This document shows, one piece after another, positions 49,033 to 61,321 of a DNA stretch of 64,000 bases. The first letter of the stretch is position 1; each line of letters opens with the position of its first letter. The notes beneath the pieces are model-generated. The model ran no database searches and was not told the origin of the DNA. It saw nothing but the letters and a program-made list of their open reading frames with translations. The DNA is taken from contig QVRM01006824.1 of the NCBI GenBank assembly GCA_003439945.1, forward strand, positions 687,501-751,500, in the 5' to 3' direction. The translations under genes were made by a program, and so were the position numbers. This DNA is from Dermanyssus gallinae. Taxonomy: Eukaryota; Arthropoda; Arachnida; Mesostigmata; Dermanyssidae.

Positions 49033-50945
49033 TCCCAGTGAAAGTACATCGCCGCCGTTTACACGAGCAGCAGAAGCCACAGACAGAACAGGTAACAGAA
49101 TCACACAGGCACACAGGCAGACAAACGGACAGACGGACGGGCACATGGGCGGACGGATAGGCCTACAGACAGACTGACTATCATCACTACTACCACCACC
49201 ACCACCATCACCACAAAGAGTCAGAGTCAAGCAGGCAGCCAGCCAAGCAGGCAGGCAGTGCTGCACAGCAAACAGAGGAGCAACATATAGTAGTAGTAAT
49301 AGTAGTAATGGTGGTGGTGGTGGTAGTGGGGGATGGATAGGTGGATGCAGGGAGGGATCTGATCAGAGACGAAACGACACACAGACGTCGACGACGCGCG
49401 GCAACACCGCACGCAATGTAAGCGCGGTCGTCGCTCGCTCGCATTCATCGCTGCTGCTGCTGCTGCTGACGACTTTCTGGGCAGCGCTTTCCCGCGCGCT
49501 GCCGTTGTTCCAACAACCAACCAACCAACACCCGCAACTCGCTGACTTTTGAGCAACACAACAACGGAAACGCCAATGGGCACAATGCAAGAGCACTACT
49601 ACCAACTACATACAGCCAGAGTAACCACAGCAGCAGTACGAGCCGCCGTCGCCGCCGCCGTTGTCGACGGTGCCATTGCCAATGTCTCCCGATGCTGCTG
49701 CCATTAATAACACTGCATTTCCACAGCAGAGCGCGGTGGCCTCCAAAACGTTTACCCGCCCGCCCGCCAGCCAGCCAGCCAACCAGCCCGCCGTACTGCG
49801 CGCTACTCAAATCATAACGGAAAAGTGACGATACAACAATGGGACAACACGCGGATCGCGTAGGGGGAGGGGCAGTAGGCTCGCCTATGGGACAAAAGGG
49901 CCACCAATGGGATAGCGTGCACGCATAGATAGATAGGCGCACGCTCAACTGACCGTTTAGGTGTTATTCTGTCAGCGACCTATTATGCTGAGGCAATTTG
50001 TTTTAGTTTAAATTGTTTGAACCCCTCGATCCCTCACGCCTCGATCTCCATGTTGCCCTTGAAGGCACACCAGTACGGAAATGTCTCGAGGTAGTTCGAG
50101 CACCCAAACAAAAACCGAACAATCTAATCACGATATAGTTATAACCAATACTTTTTTGAGAGTACTTTTTTAATTTTAAGAGGAATTAGAATTAATGTCG
50201 ATTTTGTTGATGTGGTAGTGTTGGTGGTGATAGTAGTACTGCATATCTATCGTACTCATCTAGCTATGTCTATTCGTCTGTGTGTCTGTCAGATAGGGGC
50301 CAGTCGAGGTGAGTTGTGTAGCAGGCAGTTTAGCGGCACAAGGTGACGCAGATCGTGGTTGGGCGAAAGTCGGTGTCCGTGCGACCTGCTTCTAGTCCAT
50401 TGCCCCTCAGACGACGTCCAGCCGGTTCCTGCTGTTGCTGCTGCTCTGTTCCACTCGGCTCGGCACCAGCCCTCCTCTCGTCCCCGTTTTCCTCCTCGGA
50501 AATATGGCGCCTAACAGCGCTATGCGATGCTAGATGCCAGCCTGGATTGGATCCCTGGCGAGGACGTCGACCTCTGGCCTTGGAGAGCGCCGCTGCCGCC
50601 ACCGCCGCCGCTGCTGCTCTCCTCTTAAGAAGGTAAGCCTCCCGGTCGTCGAACCGTTTGTTGCTGGCGCTAGCGCGGCGCTCATGGCGGCAGGGACGGC
50701 TGGCTGCCTGGCTGCCTTAGTAGCAGTAAAGGCAAGCCCACTACTACTCCTGCTGCCCACGACTCCTACTAGTTGTAGTAGTAGTACAACAGGCAGGGCC
50801 CGCTTACTGCCGAAAAGAATCAAAGATCAGCGCTCGTTGCTACGGCTGACGCTGACACATCAGCACAGGAAAAGCTATCTTATAGCGATAAGCACTATTT
50901 GTGGGCCACGACCGTATGGTTTGTGACTCGCAGCCAAATACTCAC
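49033..50945. other. Upstream of E75: repeat-rich, no gene recognised
   Basis: (GACA/GGAC)n at 49090-49170, ACC and GGT triplets at 49188-49325, CTG triplets at 49448-49470 and CCGCC runs at 49645-49662. A plus-strand frame ends at AAG|GTAAGCC (50633), which looks like a donor, but no partner exon or start could be supported. Confidence 0.45.
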
Positions 50946-51404
50946 TACCAGCGGGCAGGCAGGCAAGTGCACGACGTCTACAGTTGCCTTCGGCCTAAGG
51001 GCAATAGCCCTTTTCAGGGCTGCATTGATTGCCCTGCGATTCGCTTTCTTCCGCACGTTGAAGAATGACTTGTCGTCCCCCCCCACGCCGGAGGCCACAC
51101 CCCACCCACACGCTCCTTCATACGCGCCCACTGTACGTAGCCCAGGCGACCCGTCCAGCCCTGGCGAACAACACAGGATATCAAGTCGCCTGTCATAAGG
51201 ACAGGCAAAAAACAAGAACGATATAGGCGGGATAGTGTGACAAGTTACTTCGCACTTATCCGTTCGACAACGGCGTAGACTTTTGAACCAGTTCGATGGG
51301 CCAATAAATTTCAAGCGTTTGCGGAGAACGGAACAGACAAGTGAATGAGGTACAGAGAACTCCAAGTGGCTGGTGCCCTTGAACTGCAAGAGACCTGTTT
51401 GCAT
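50946..51404 (-). CDS. Unassigned ORF of 153 codons ending at a phase-0 donor; possible E75 isoform exon
   Basis: A true ATG at 51404 opens a frame without simple repeats that reads 153 codons to GGTA|GTGAGT. The frame then continues 16 codons to a stop at 50895. The donor is phase 0, as needed to splice onto the GGATTTTTC exon and skip zinc finger 1, the way insect E75B is built. The residues include a basic segment near the end (VRKKANRRAINAALKRAIA) and show no recognised domain. It could equally be a chance frame. The evidence is only the ATG, low-repeat composition and donor phase. Confidence 0.2.
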
Positions 51405-54400
51405 TCTTAGAAGTGGTGGCCGAGGAATGTGGAGTTTATCGAGCCCGGAAATCTCGTCTCGCCATTCTTACAATCATGAATAATTCTAGCAACAATTTTA
51501 TTACTCTCGACAAAGGACTGGCTCGACGGACTGCGACATAAAAATATATTTGACTTTTAAGGTCTACTATACTGGGGCAGAAACATATCTCGAATCAAGT
51601 CTTTAAAACATGTTTGAACATGTTAGGAGTGTATGCGTAACGCCCACCTCATTGACGCACTTGGATTCTGTGCCTAGTTATTTTACGTCTGCACGCAGTC
51701 ACAATGATTTGTTGCTAAAAAGGGTCTACATAAAATTGCAACATTTACAAACAAGGCCTAATGCTAAATGACAAAACGGAACTAAAGCTATATGACTGAA
51801 ATTACAGCGTGAAGGGGCAAGTATAGGAAAAAGTTTTCTCTGAACCTGTCAAATAATTTCTGAATTGTAATGTACACGCACACCGCGAAAAGTCGGGCCG
51901 TTGTAAAATAATATCGGAAATAATATGAGAAATAAAAATTGAGAGACAATTAATAATAGAGGTACACGCAAAATATATTGTGGCAATCGCACTGTATCGT
52001 TATAAGGATATAGAGCGCCCACGCTTGTATAAAACTATATATATATATATATATATAGGCATCTTAAACGGCGTTCCGTGGTGAAATCAACTATTTGGGT
52101 CGAATTAATTCTTGAAAAGTATACGTATTAGTGCAACTGGGGATCTTTCAGGGTCATCGACATAGCTCAAGGATGAACCTTCCTCTTGTTTTCTTCCCCT
52201 ACGATGGCCGCATTTAGTGTTTATAATGCAGCCGATGGTGCCTTGATAGTGGTATATATAGCACCGCCATGGTGGCACTTGTGATGGTGGGACGGTGATA
52301 GTGGTGGTCTGGGCTTAGTAATAACACGCATACATCGTTAACAACAACGCCTGCAAATATATCACTAGTGGGCATTAATAGACTTGCGAATAAGTCAGCC
52401 GCCACCAGCAGCATAGTGGTCAAGCTTCTAGGTGTCGACGGTTTGAGACGAAGTTAAACTATCTTGTCTAGGCCCGCTCATCTAGTTTAATTGTCGCCAG
52501 CAAAGCATAGGCTAACGCTCCATGTATAGGCGAAATTTTGCTTTGGCAAGAGAGATTGGTATGTCTACCCATGTGTCAATGCTGTTATGCATACGTCTCT
52601 CTGTACCCTATCTCCGATTAGGCTATATCCGCCTTTTGGCTGTATGATATTATGATGATATTATTGGTTTGGGGACGAGTACAGATTTCGTTTAATTGAG
52701 TGAGTGATCGAGTGGCGATGGAGTGGTAGAGAGGCCAAGCATGCTATGAGCTTGCTATGGCTTTGGTCGGTCATCGTCCGCTTGTCCAGCACTCTAGGCT
52801 CTCTTTGTTTGTGTGTTACGTGTAGTGTTTTTGCTGGCTACGCGCTTGGTATCATCTTCACTTTGGTTCGGTTCGTCGACACAGTTGCGAGCTAACTGGG
52901 AGAGCAGTGCAGTGGGCCAGTGCAGTGTTACAGGCGTCTGCGCCGCTCAGCAGGGACGACATCCGTGACGCCGTCGAGGTACCTCTCGACGGCCGCCGCC
53001 GCCGCCAGCCACAGAGCCGGCGCTGGTGCTGGTGATGATGATGATGATGATGATGATGGTGGTGCTGGTAATGGTGGTGGTGCTGCTGCTGCTGCTACGG
53101 ATGGTGGCGGTTCCGTTTTGTGTTCGCTGCCTCTTGCCGTCGTCGTCGTCGTCGCTGGTGCACAGCGTTTGTCGATCTGTCCGTCCGTCCGTCCGCCTGT
53201 TTGCCTGTCTGTCCGTCCGGTATCACAGCACTGCCCTGCCTATCTCTTTGCTTGCCTCCTACCTGCTTGCCTATCTGTGTGTTTTTGTGCTTGCCTGCCT
53301 ACGGGTCCGAAGGAACAACAACGGTAACAGCAGCAACAGAGCATCAGCATGCCGAGTGTACTCGCCGCAGCAACACTGCTATTCCTTTTCTCCTTCTCCT
53401 ACCGCTCTTTTTTGATTATTGCTCTCTTTCTCGCCCCCCCCCCCCTTCTTGCTTTTCCCCCATCTTTATCCCTTACTTTATCTGGCGCTTTCCCATTGCC
53501 TCATTGTTGGGTCGCAGCACAGCACTAGCACTGCCAATGCCAGCAGCAACGGCAGCATTGCTCACAACATTGAAACGTAGAACGCAGTGCATTGCCCCCA
53601 GAGGCCTCAGCCAGCCAGCTAGGCAGCCAGACAGGCAGTCGACAACGAGAGGCCCGCGTAGGAGTGCCTTTGCTTTCCCCAAGAGCCTGAAGACTCCTAC
53701 GACGACAACAGCAACAACAACAACGACGACGTCGACGTCTACCACTAGTACTGTAGTGCACGTCTGCTGCTACACCTTTTCCTTAGCTTGCCTTCTTGGC
53801 TGTCGGCCATGGTCAAGATAGCACATGTTAAGCACAGAATATGTAGTATGTGTGAATGTGGTACTGCAAATAGAGGGTGTCGATAGACAGCGCGAGTCTC
53901 GATTCATCACTGCAGAGGCTTCTTTCTACCATGCCTAGTTCTATTACTCTCTCTTTCTCTCGCTTGCTCCTTCGCGTTCTCCATTTCTCTACCTCCTTCC
54001 TTGTTTCGTTGTGCCTCCGCCTCCCTTCGTTCCAATAACTTTGAGTCTAGGGTGCGTCCCTGTACATTGGGTTATTTCTTCACAATCAGGTATTTAAGAA
54101 AATATAATCAAACGGGTGATTCGAAAGGCGCGAGTGACTGATTCGAGGAAAGGTGTCGTCGTCGCCGTAGTAAGGATAGTAGCAGTAGTATCTAGCGTCA
54201 GCCATGCGTCCTAGTTAGATATGGCTCCATCTAGAAGGCACAATAGAGCTGGTCAAAGGTTGATGGCCGCCGCATAGTAACCTGCCACCTTGGGTAGCCT
54301 TCAAATTGAGCCGTTGTATTGAGTGTGAGTCTGCGTGTTTGCGCGTCCGCAGCAGGCTTCGATACAAGTCTCTCGTCTTTGCCTAGTTCAGCGGCGGCGG

Positions 54401-54755
54401 CGGCGGGTCACTCTCTTCAACTCGCCTAGTCAGTTTTCCGGCTGACAACGACTACGACGACGACGACGACGACAACAACATGGAGTCATGAACTCAAAGT
54501 CGCCCAACCATGTGACGCCATCTCGCAGACGGAACCTACCGTAAAGTTCGAGCTATTGCCCGAGCAGTCGTTATCTGGCCCGGCCTACGACAGTGGCGGG
54601 TTGCGTCCAACGTGCGGCGACTCGACTAGCCTTGCTACTAGAGACGGCAGCGGCCACGGCGGCAAAATAGTCTATTGAACTCTTCTTATTCGTCGTTTGG
54701 CTTGGTAGTAACGAGATTACACGTTCTCGTCCCCTCGCCTTCGCCACGTTTGGTG
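51405..54755. other. No gene recognised; triplet-repeat island at 53.0-53.76 kb
   Basis: Plain sequence to 52.9 kb apart from (AT)n at 52035-52058. Then GCC, GAT, GGT, GCT and CGT triplets, (TCCG)n at 53180-53195, a C13 run near 53436-53448 and an ACA/ACG run at 53700-53730. Plus frames up to 233 codons are repeat-driven. Confidence 0.5.
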
Positions 54756-55217
54756 CTAGCAAGAAGGTCTAGCTGCAGTGCTTGTCGATTGGCAAGCTGA
54801 CAGGATGTCTGCCTGTCTATCGATGTTAATCGGCAACATGATGCTGTTCGTGTCCGTGATGATGCTGACGCCGCTGACGACGTGGCCAACATTACAACCC
54901 ACAACAGAGCAGAGCATCTGGACGGTTGGCCGGCCGGCGTTGAACCGGCGGCTGTTGAACCGAGAGCTAAAACGATAGAAGTCGACGAGGGCTTTGGCCC
55001 GAAGGCCGCCTGACAGCTCAGAGGGCCATTGCCCCTGGCCTTGAAGGGTCGCCGAACCAATGAAGGGGACGGGGAGAGGCTCGTTGTCGTCGCTGTTCCC
55101 ACTGTTGAACGCGCCCTTCACGCTGCCCTTTCCTTCACAAGGACATTGCTCTGGAGTTATGTGGCCGTTCTGCAGCCGATCTGCTCGACTCTCCCCTGGA
55201 GTCGTGGTCGGCGACAT
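54756..55217 (-). CDS. Unassigned ORF of 153 codons
   Basis: A true ATG at 55217 opens a frame with little simple repeat, starting MSPTTTPGESRADRLQNG. It is closed by a stop at 54756. A second frame (54686-55102) overlaps it, so composition alone may explain both. No domain, no good donor at its end and no paralogue seen. It lies about 6 kb upstream of the E75 promoter. Confidence 0.12.
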   Translation of the reverse strand: MSPTTTPGESRADRLQNGHITPEQCPCEGKGSVKGAFNSGNSDDNEPLPVPFIGSATLQGQGQWPSELSGGLRAKALVDFYRFSSRFNSRRFNAGRPTVQMLCSVVGCNVGHVVSGVSIITDTNSIMLPINIDRQADILSACQSTSTAARPSC

Positions 55218-58200
55218 CTCAGCGTGAAGTCGACAACGACGGCGATGACGACGACGACGACGACGAGAATCCCTTCTGCGATTCGTCTAACGCTTGGGCC
55301 CCTTCATCCACACACATAAACAGCGAGCAAACGACCCAACGTTTTATTCGGCCGACCTTCAATTTCTGGCTTCTAAGGAACGACCCTCGTGCGCCGAGTG
55401 ACTGTGCCTCGTCATAAATGCCGTGCCGGTGTAGAGGTCCAGCGTAGCGTATGTTTGTGGACTGGCAAATAACAATGGCCCGCACATAGTGATTTCATGT
55501 CGTTTGTCTTAAACCTATTACTAGCATATGGATATTGTCTTGTAGGGCCCACCGTATGTCACACGGTAAGCGTACATAACGCCTGTACAGCGGAAAGCGA
55601 GCAATTAGGTAGAGGGGGCCCAACTATGTCATTCAATTGTTGTGTTTGAGTTCTACGCATGCGTTTACATTATTAATAGTACGCATTAACTAATCGAACG
55701 AAATCTTTGCGATAGCACAAAACATCCAACAAAGCAAATTATAGCACAGAAAACTATACGTATATGTTGTAGAAGTAATGTATTAGACGTTACTCTCCGG
55801 GAACGGATCTCCCGAAACGAACGTGCTATTGGCCATTACCTTGAGCATGGCTCTCGTCGATGGCATTCTTATAGACTACGCCTTTCGTCACCAGCATCAC
55901 CAGGTTCAACGGGCACCGCAAACGATATGTCTTTCTTTCTCAAGGTCAATGACGCGAAAGGCATGCCCATAGCTGGAACACGTAGCCAGATCTAGAATCA
56001 TCTCGCTGGGTGTGTACTTACAACATGCTTCGTTGCCGTGCCTTGGGGAGCAACACCAGTGGACTTACTTTATTGTCGCTCGCGTAAATAATATGTCTTT
56101 ACACATTATCTACATCAGATCGGTCGTTTCTTAAAATGGCAGCTTTTTGTAACGGACTTTTCTGGTACTGCTCGTCGTCGTCGTATCGAGTCTGTTGAAA
56201 TGCTGCAGAAATGTGAGATGCGGTGGTAGGGTTACCTTGAGTTCTTCTCATTGTTTTCCTATTCCTAAGTTGTCGGAAAACGATCAAAAGTATGCGGTGG
56301 TGGGTCGGCTTGCCGGTCCGTCGATCGGTCGTCTGCTTAGCTGGTTGGCCGGTGCACAGCGCTATCCTTGTTGTTGTTGTTGCTACCGCTGCTGCTGCTA
56401 GTTGTTGTTGTTGTTGTTGTTGTTGCGGACGTCGCCGGCCATTATTCTGTGTGCGAACAGCTTTGGCTAGCTGGCAGTGTCGTTGAGATGGCGACCCTGA
56501 TCTTCGCCTCGGAACACTTCTGGTGCTGCTGCTGCTGCCGCTAGCTTCTGGGCTCTGCCGCTACAGCTTCTGCCCCTGGTGGCGGCGGCGACGGCGGCGG
56601 CCGTAGCAGAAACAGCAGTAGCATCATCAGCAACAGTTGACACAGCCAGGAAGCAGTTTGGCCGGCACTAAGCCGATGTCAAAGGCAACCGCACGGCCGT
56701 TGCCGTCCAACCGTTCGCTGACGGACGGACGGACGAACAAACGGTCGAACAGCAGACGTCAGCGGCAGCAACAGGCGCAGGCGGCAGACTGCCGGCTGAT
56801 CGTCGTTGTCGTCGTCGTCGTTATTTGCTGCTGCCGCTGTTGCTGCTGGTGGCGACTCGCTGACTGAAGCTGCTCCGCTCACGGCTACGGCAGGCTACAT
56901 ACAGCGTCGACTGCGACCACGAACGACATCGGTAGGGCCACAGAAGCCGGAGCAGCACCAGCAACAACAACAGCAGCAGCAGCAATGGCGTCCGTTGAGC
57001 CCTTCAGTGTTTCCGGTTGTCGCTCAGGGAGAAATCACTGCGGATACGACGCGAATTGATGGCGAACGGGCGGGCGGCCGGGCGGGCGGCCGGGCGGCCG
57101 ACCGGACAAACATACGGACGCCCTTGACTTTGGCTGATGCCAACGCGATTGGACATTCGTTTCTGAATACAGCTAGAAGGTTCGGACGTAGTTGTTGCTG
57201 CTGCTGCTGTTGTTGTTGGTATTGTTGTTGCTGTTGTTGTCGTTGTTTGCCGCCAACGTAGTCACTAGGCGAGCCCGACGAGGGTCGGCCGACGACGACC
57301 ACGACTCACCGATAGGCAAACATGATGAGTCATACCGTTTTCTTTGCCCTATATAACTCCGACCATTAAAACATTAAAAGAGGTACAATAACTTTTGCTA
57401 TGCTGACCACTCTTACCTCCCAAACTACTACCGAATCGTCTACTAAACCCTTTGCGTCTAGAAACTAGACCATAATATAAACACCTAGCAAAACAACCAG
57501 CTAGTTTGACAGTATATGTCCCCGCTGCTGGAAGAGCAGTCCTTCCACCGTGAACGACACGCCCAAATAAAACCGCTCATCTATTCAACCAATACATTTA
57601 CAAGCAACAATGTCGAGCAATGACTAAACGCTTCCGCTCATAGATGATCTTCTTTAGTTGAACAAGATCGCTCCTAACTCGGCCGCGTTGATGATCACAT
57701 ACTTTGCACTGACTTTGCAGATAACGCTCATGCTCTACGCTACGTTCTACTGGGGGGAGGGGCGGGGGCGTAGAAGGGGAGCCAGTCACCCAGCTCGGCG
57801 GCTGGACGAGTTGCTATAGTAGGCCAGGGTGGTTTCAATCGAGCACCTTGAAGTCGCCGCACCACGTAAACTTCAGCTGCCTGTGTCTGCCGGCTGGCTG
57901 GCTGGCTGGCCGGCCCACTGACATTGTACGTTGGCACCCGTTTGTTGATGTGCGACGAACGAGGAAGGACAACGTCAATGCCAAGGCGACGACGACGACG
58001 GTCATTGGGGGGTGGGACGACGGACGGGGGTGTGAGGGACAACTTTAAACGACGCAAGCCGAAGTAAGCCGTTTGCCAAACGGTAGCATTTCGTGCTGGC
58101 TCTTTTTCGGTCAGTAGTTACGACAATGACGGTTTACGTTTGGAGGACACGGCGACTACCGGCAACCTTCATATTGCGGGCAGGCGGGCGGGCTGGCGGT

Positions 58201-58335
58201 AGCAGGCCGCCGACCAGATTGATTCAAGCTTCGTCGACGACTGCTGGCCAATACACGTCACGCGTGCTTACGGGTTTGCTACGTGTGGCCCTGGTCAACC
58301 CACCAACAAACTTAAATATATATATATATATATAT

Positions 58336-58368
<33 letters not shown>

Positions 58369-58834
58369 TACATATATATATGCATGCGCGTGTCTAAGCG
58401 GCAGTCAATGTCAAGGACTCCGAGGTGTAACTAGGTTATACGCTGTAGGCTGTAAGAGATAGCGAGTTGTAACGATTGTCGATATCAGGTCAGGCTGGTC
58501 GTTAGCTGATTAAGCACGTGGCCAACACACTATGCGACGCGGACTACTCCACTATTAGTATTAGTACTACTTTTTAACTACTACAACGACTAATACTGAT
58601 TGCCAAGCGACGAGGTTAATCTCTCGACGTAAAAACGAATTACGTTTGACATATCGGTCGTCGATCGATCAATCGGCTTCTTTCTAAAAACTATTGCTGC
58701 GAAATGCACAATTACTTATTTGTACGTCGTTTCTAAAAAAGCAGACTTCAGCTCACAGCTACTAAGTGAGCCGGAGCATAATATGACAACTGAGTAGATA
58801 TGTAGACTTCGATGTAATGCCAAAGTAATACCGA
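55218..58834. other. No gene recognised; triplet-repeat island at 56.3-57.3 kb
   Basis: GAC triplets at 55240-55265, and one exact TCAAGGTCA at 55940-55948 (plus). GTT/GCT/CAG triplet runs and GGGC/GGCC tetranucleotides lie at 56360-57240, and (AT)n/(CATA)n at 58316-58382. Confidence 0.5.
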
Positions 58835-58953
58835 GCCTGGGGGGGTGGGGAGGAATCCGGGTTTAGTGGGTTTGCGAGTCTCACACTAGTCACGCAGGCT
58901 GCTAGTGGCGCATGTGCATCATCAACCTCCAAAAAACAAAAACAAAAAAAAGA
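58835..58953 (+). repeat. Copy of the GCCTGGG...CACGCAGGCTGCTAG repeat tail
   Basis: It shares CTAGTCACGCAGGCTGCTAG and the flanking GCCTGGG start with 21186-21290, and ends in an A-rich tract (AAAAAACAAAAACAAAAAAAAG). That fits a poly(A)-like retroposon end. Confidence 0.5.
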
Positions 58954-59739
58954 GTAGATAGTAGAGCATTTGTTGTAGACAAACAAAAAATTGAGCTGTA
59001 ATCCATCACATATATAGTCTAAACTGCTCATTAACTTAATATTTGTTAGCTTGTTGATAGGCTTCGATGGATTGACAATAGGGCGTGGATAGGAGGAGCG
59101 CAGTTGAGAAAAGTACGATGTAACTTAAAGAGATACCAGCCAACAAGCATATTATTGATCCAGCCTTAATCTCAAAGAACGTAACGAGCTCGAGGCGGAG
59201 TTTGTACATTTGGGTGTAATTAAAGAGTTTGTACTGGTATTGCTAAGCGAGCACTGTTAATACTATCTAGGAACAACAACAACGACCGCAACAATCTCAT
59301 GAATCACAACACTAAGAACAGCAGAAGCAGCAGCGTCTGCATCCAGCAATCAGTCGTCACTGAATAAAAGTGTCACACATGACAATGTCGATAATAGTCA
59401 CAGTAAGCATAATACATATTGATCATAGCAATCATGTGGTTAGCCATCACCACCACTAGCTGAGACACGATCGTATTCAAGGACGATGGTGGGGGGTGGC
59501 AATGAAGAGAAAGACAGGTTCTGTCCTGCTGCTCCTGCTGCTGCTGCTGTCGCTACCATGGCTTCCGAAGCGGATCCATAGTCAAAACAGGCCGCGTCAC
59601 TTCTCTCTAATCGCTTCTTATTCTCACTTGCCGCCTGTCTTTTTTTCTCTTGGTAGTATGGCGGCTATCAATCATCAGCGCCTTAGCAATTCGTAGCGGA
59701 ACTCCATAGCTTGTTTTTGTTTCGCGTATGCATGCCTTA
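58954..59739. other. No gene recognised
   Basis: Contains a small CTG run (59533-59550) and no recognisable coding. Confidence 0.5.
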
Positions 59740-59829
59740 CTACGAGTCTCACCGCAGTGACTCGTCACCGTGAATGTGGGACTCACTAACAACCCACGAG
59801 AGGCGGATTTTTTCCCACCCTCCCAGGCT
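59740..59829 (-). repeat. Diverged minus-strand copy of the same repeat tail
   Basis: The reverse complement starts GCCTGGGAGGGTGGG and continues through AATCC, GTGGGTT and GAGTCCCACA, as in the 58.8-kb copy. It then diverges. Confidence 0.35.
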
Positions 59830-60345
59830 CGACAATACTTGACATCACTATCTGTTCAAGGAAGGGAATTTAAAGAAAATTAAAAAATAAGTAAAACTAG
59901 TTCCTAAGTAAAACGAAAGTAGTTCATATACAAATAGATGTAGCATGTAAGAAAACATCAACAGCAAGAAGCGACTCGAGAGGAAAAGAGATACGGGACT
60001 GTCGTTTATTCGATCATTTGTTGGACTATCTGCCGCTGTTGTTAGCGCGACAAACAGTCGTACTTGGTAACCGTAGTTATAGTACAATTTGTCGTAGCAA
60101 CCGAAGCAGCAGTTATGCTACGATGTTAGGATGTCATGAATGATGGACTACCGTAAGCAAATTGATCGAGAATTGTCAACAGCAGTTAGCAGCACTGCGC
60201 TCTGCCAGTCCGTCTAACCGTATACATAATTCTACCATATATGTTCTGTAATGAGGCCAACTGTGATGATCGTTCGTCCGCTTACGTCCAAATCAGCCCT
60301 TACACTGGTGTGCTGTACCAGAGAATTTCTTTGCATATACACTTT

Positions 60346-60415
<70 letters not shown>

Positions 60416-61290
60416 CATATATAAAACTAAAGGCGAGCACTGCCAAGTGGGCAAACGTATTGTAATTGATTAATAAATCATCACAATATTTTCTATATAT
60501 ACATTTATATGTATATATATGGTGTTTAATTTATACTGTGTAATTTAAGCATACAGTAGCGAATCATCTGTTTAGTGTAAATCACCTTGGTCTAGCTTGC
60601 CTCACTTTCGTAGCTTCGATACTCTGTTATTATTGCTTGTTGTTGTTGTTGTTGCTGTTGTTGTTCTTGTTGTTGTTGTTGGTGCTACTATTGCGTTATT
60701 GCGGCCGCAGTTGTTTTTGACACTGTTGTGTGCTACAACTAGTAGTGCTTCTTCTAGAAAAGCTGCCTGTCTACTAGGGCTACTCTAAGTATTATTTTGT
60801 GGTTCAGCCGGCTTCGATTGTCCCATACGGTTGACGGCTGGTTCAGACTGATCGGCCCACTGACTGACTATTGCTTCAGCAAATTTGTCCGTGTTTCTGT
60901 CCGTTTTTTCTCTCTTCGTTCCCGTTCCTCTTCCCCTCCCCCCCCCTCTCTTTCTCTATATTCTTTTTTCTGTTTTCTCTGCTTTGCTGGCGCTTTCACG
61001 TGTGTGAGTAGTAGCTGCATCTATTTAACGTTACCGCCGCCAACTAATACGACAAACGAATGAGAAAAACACATATCAACGCCTACAACAAGGACAATAT
61101 CAGCTGCAGCAGTATCAAGGGCGACAAGAGCGGGGGGCAGCTGCAGCACCACCACCCCCACCGCCACCAGCAGCAGTACCACCACCACACTGCCACTGAC
61201 TCAATCAACTGGATGTGGGGCTGGCTGGCTGGAGGGAGCAGGGAAAGAGGGGGGCCGGGCGGGCGGGCGGGTGAACAGCTAAATGGACGA

Positions 61291-61321
<31 letters not shown>

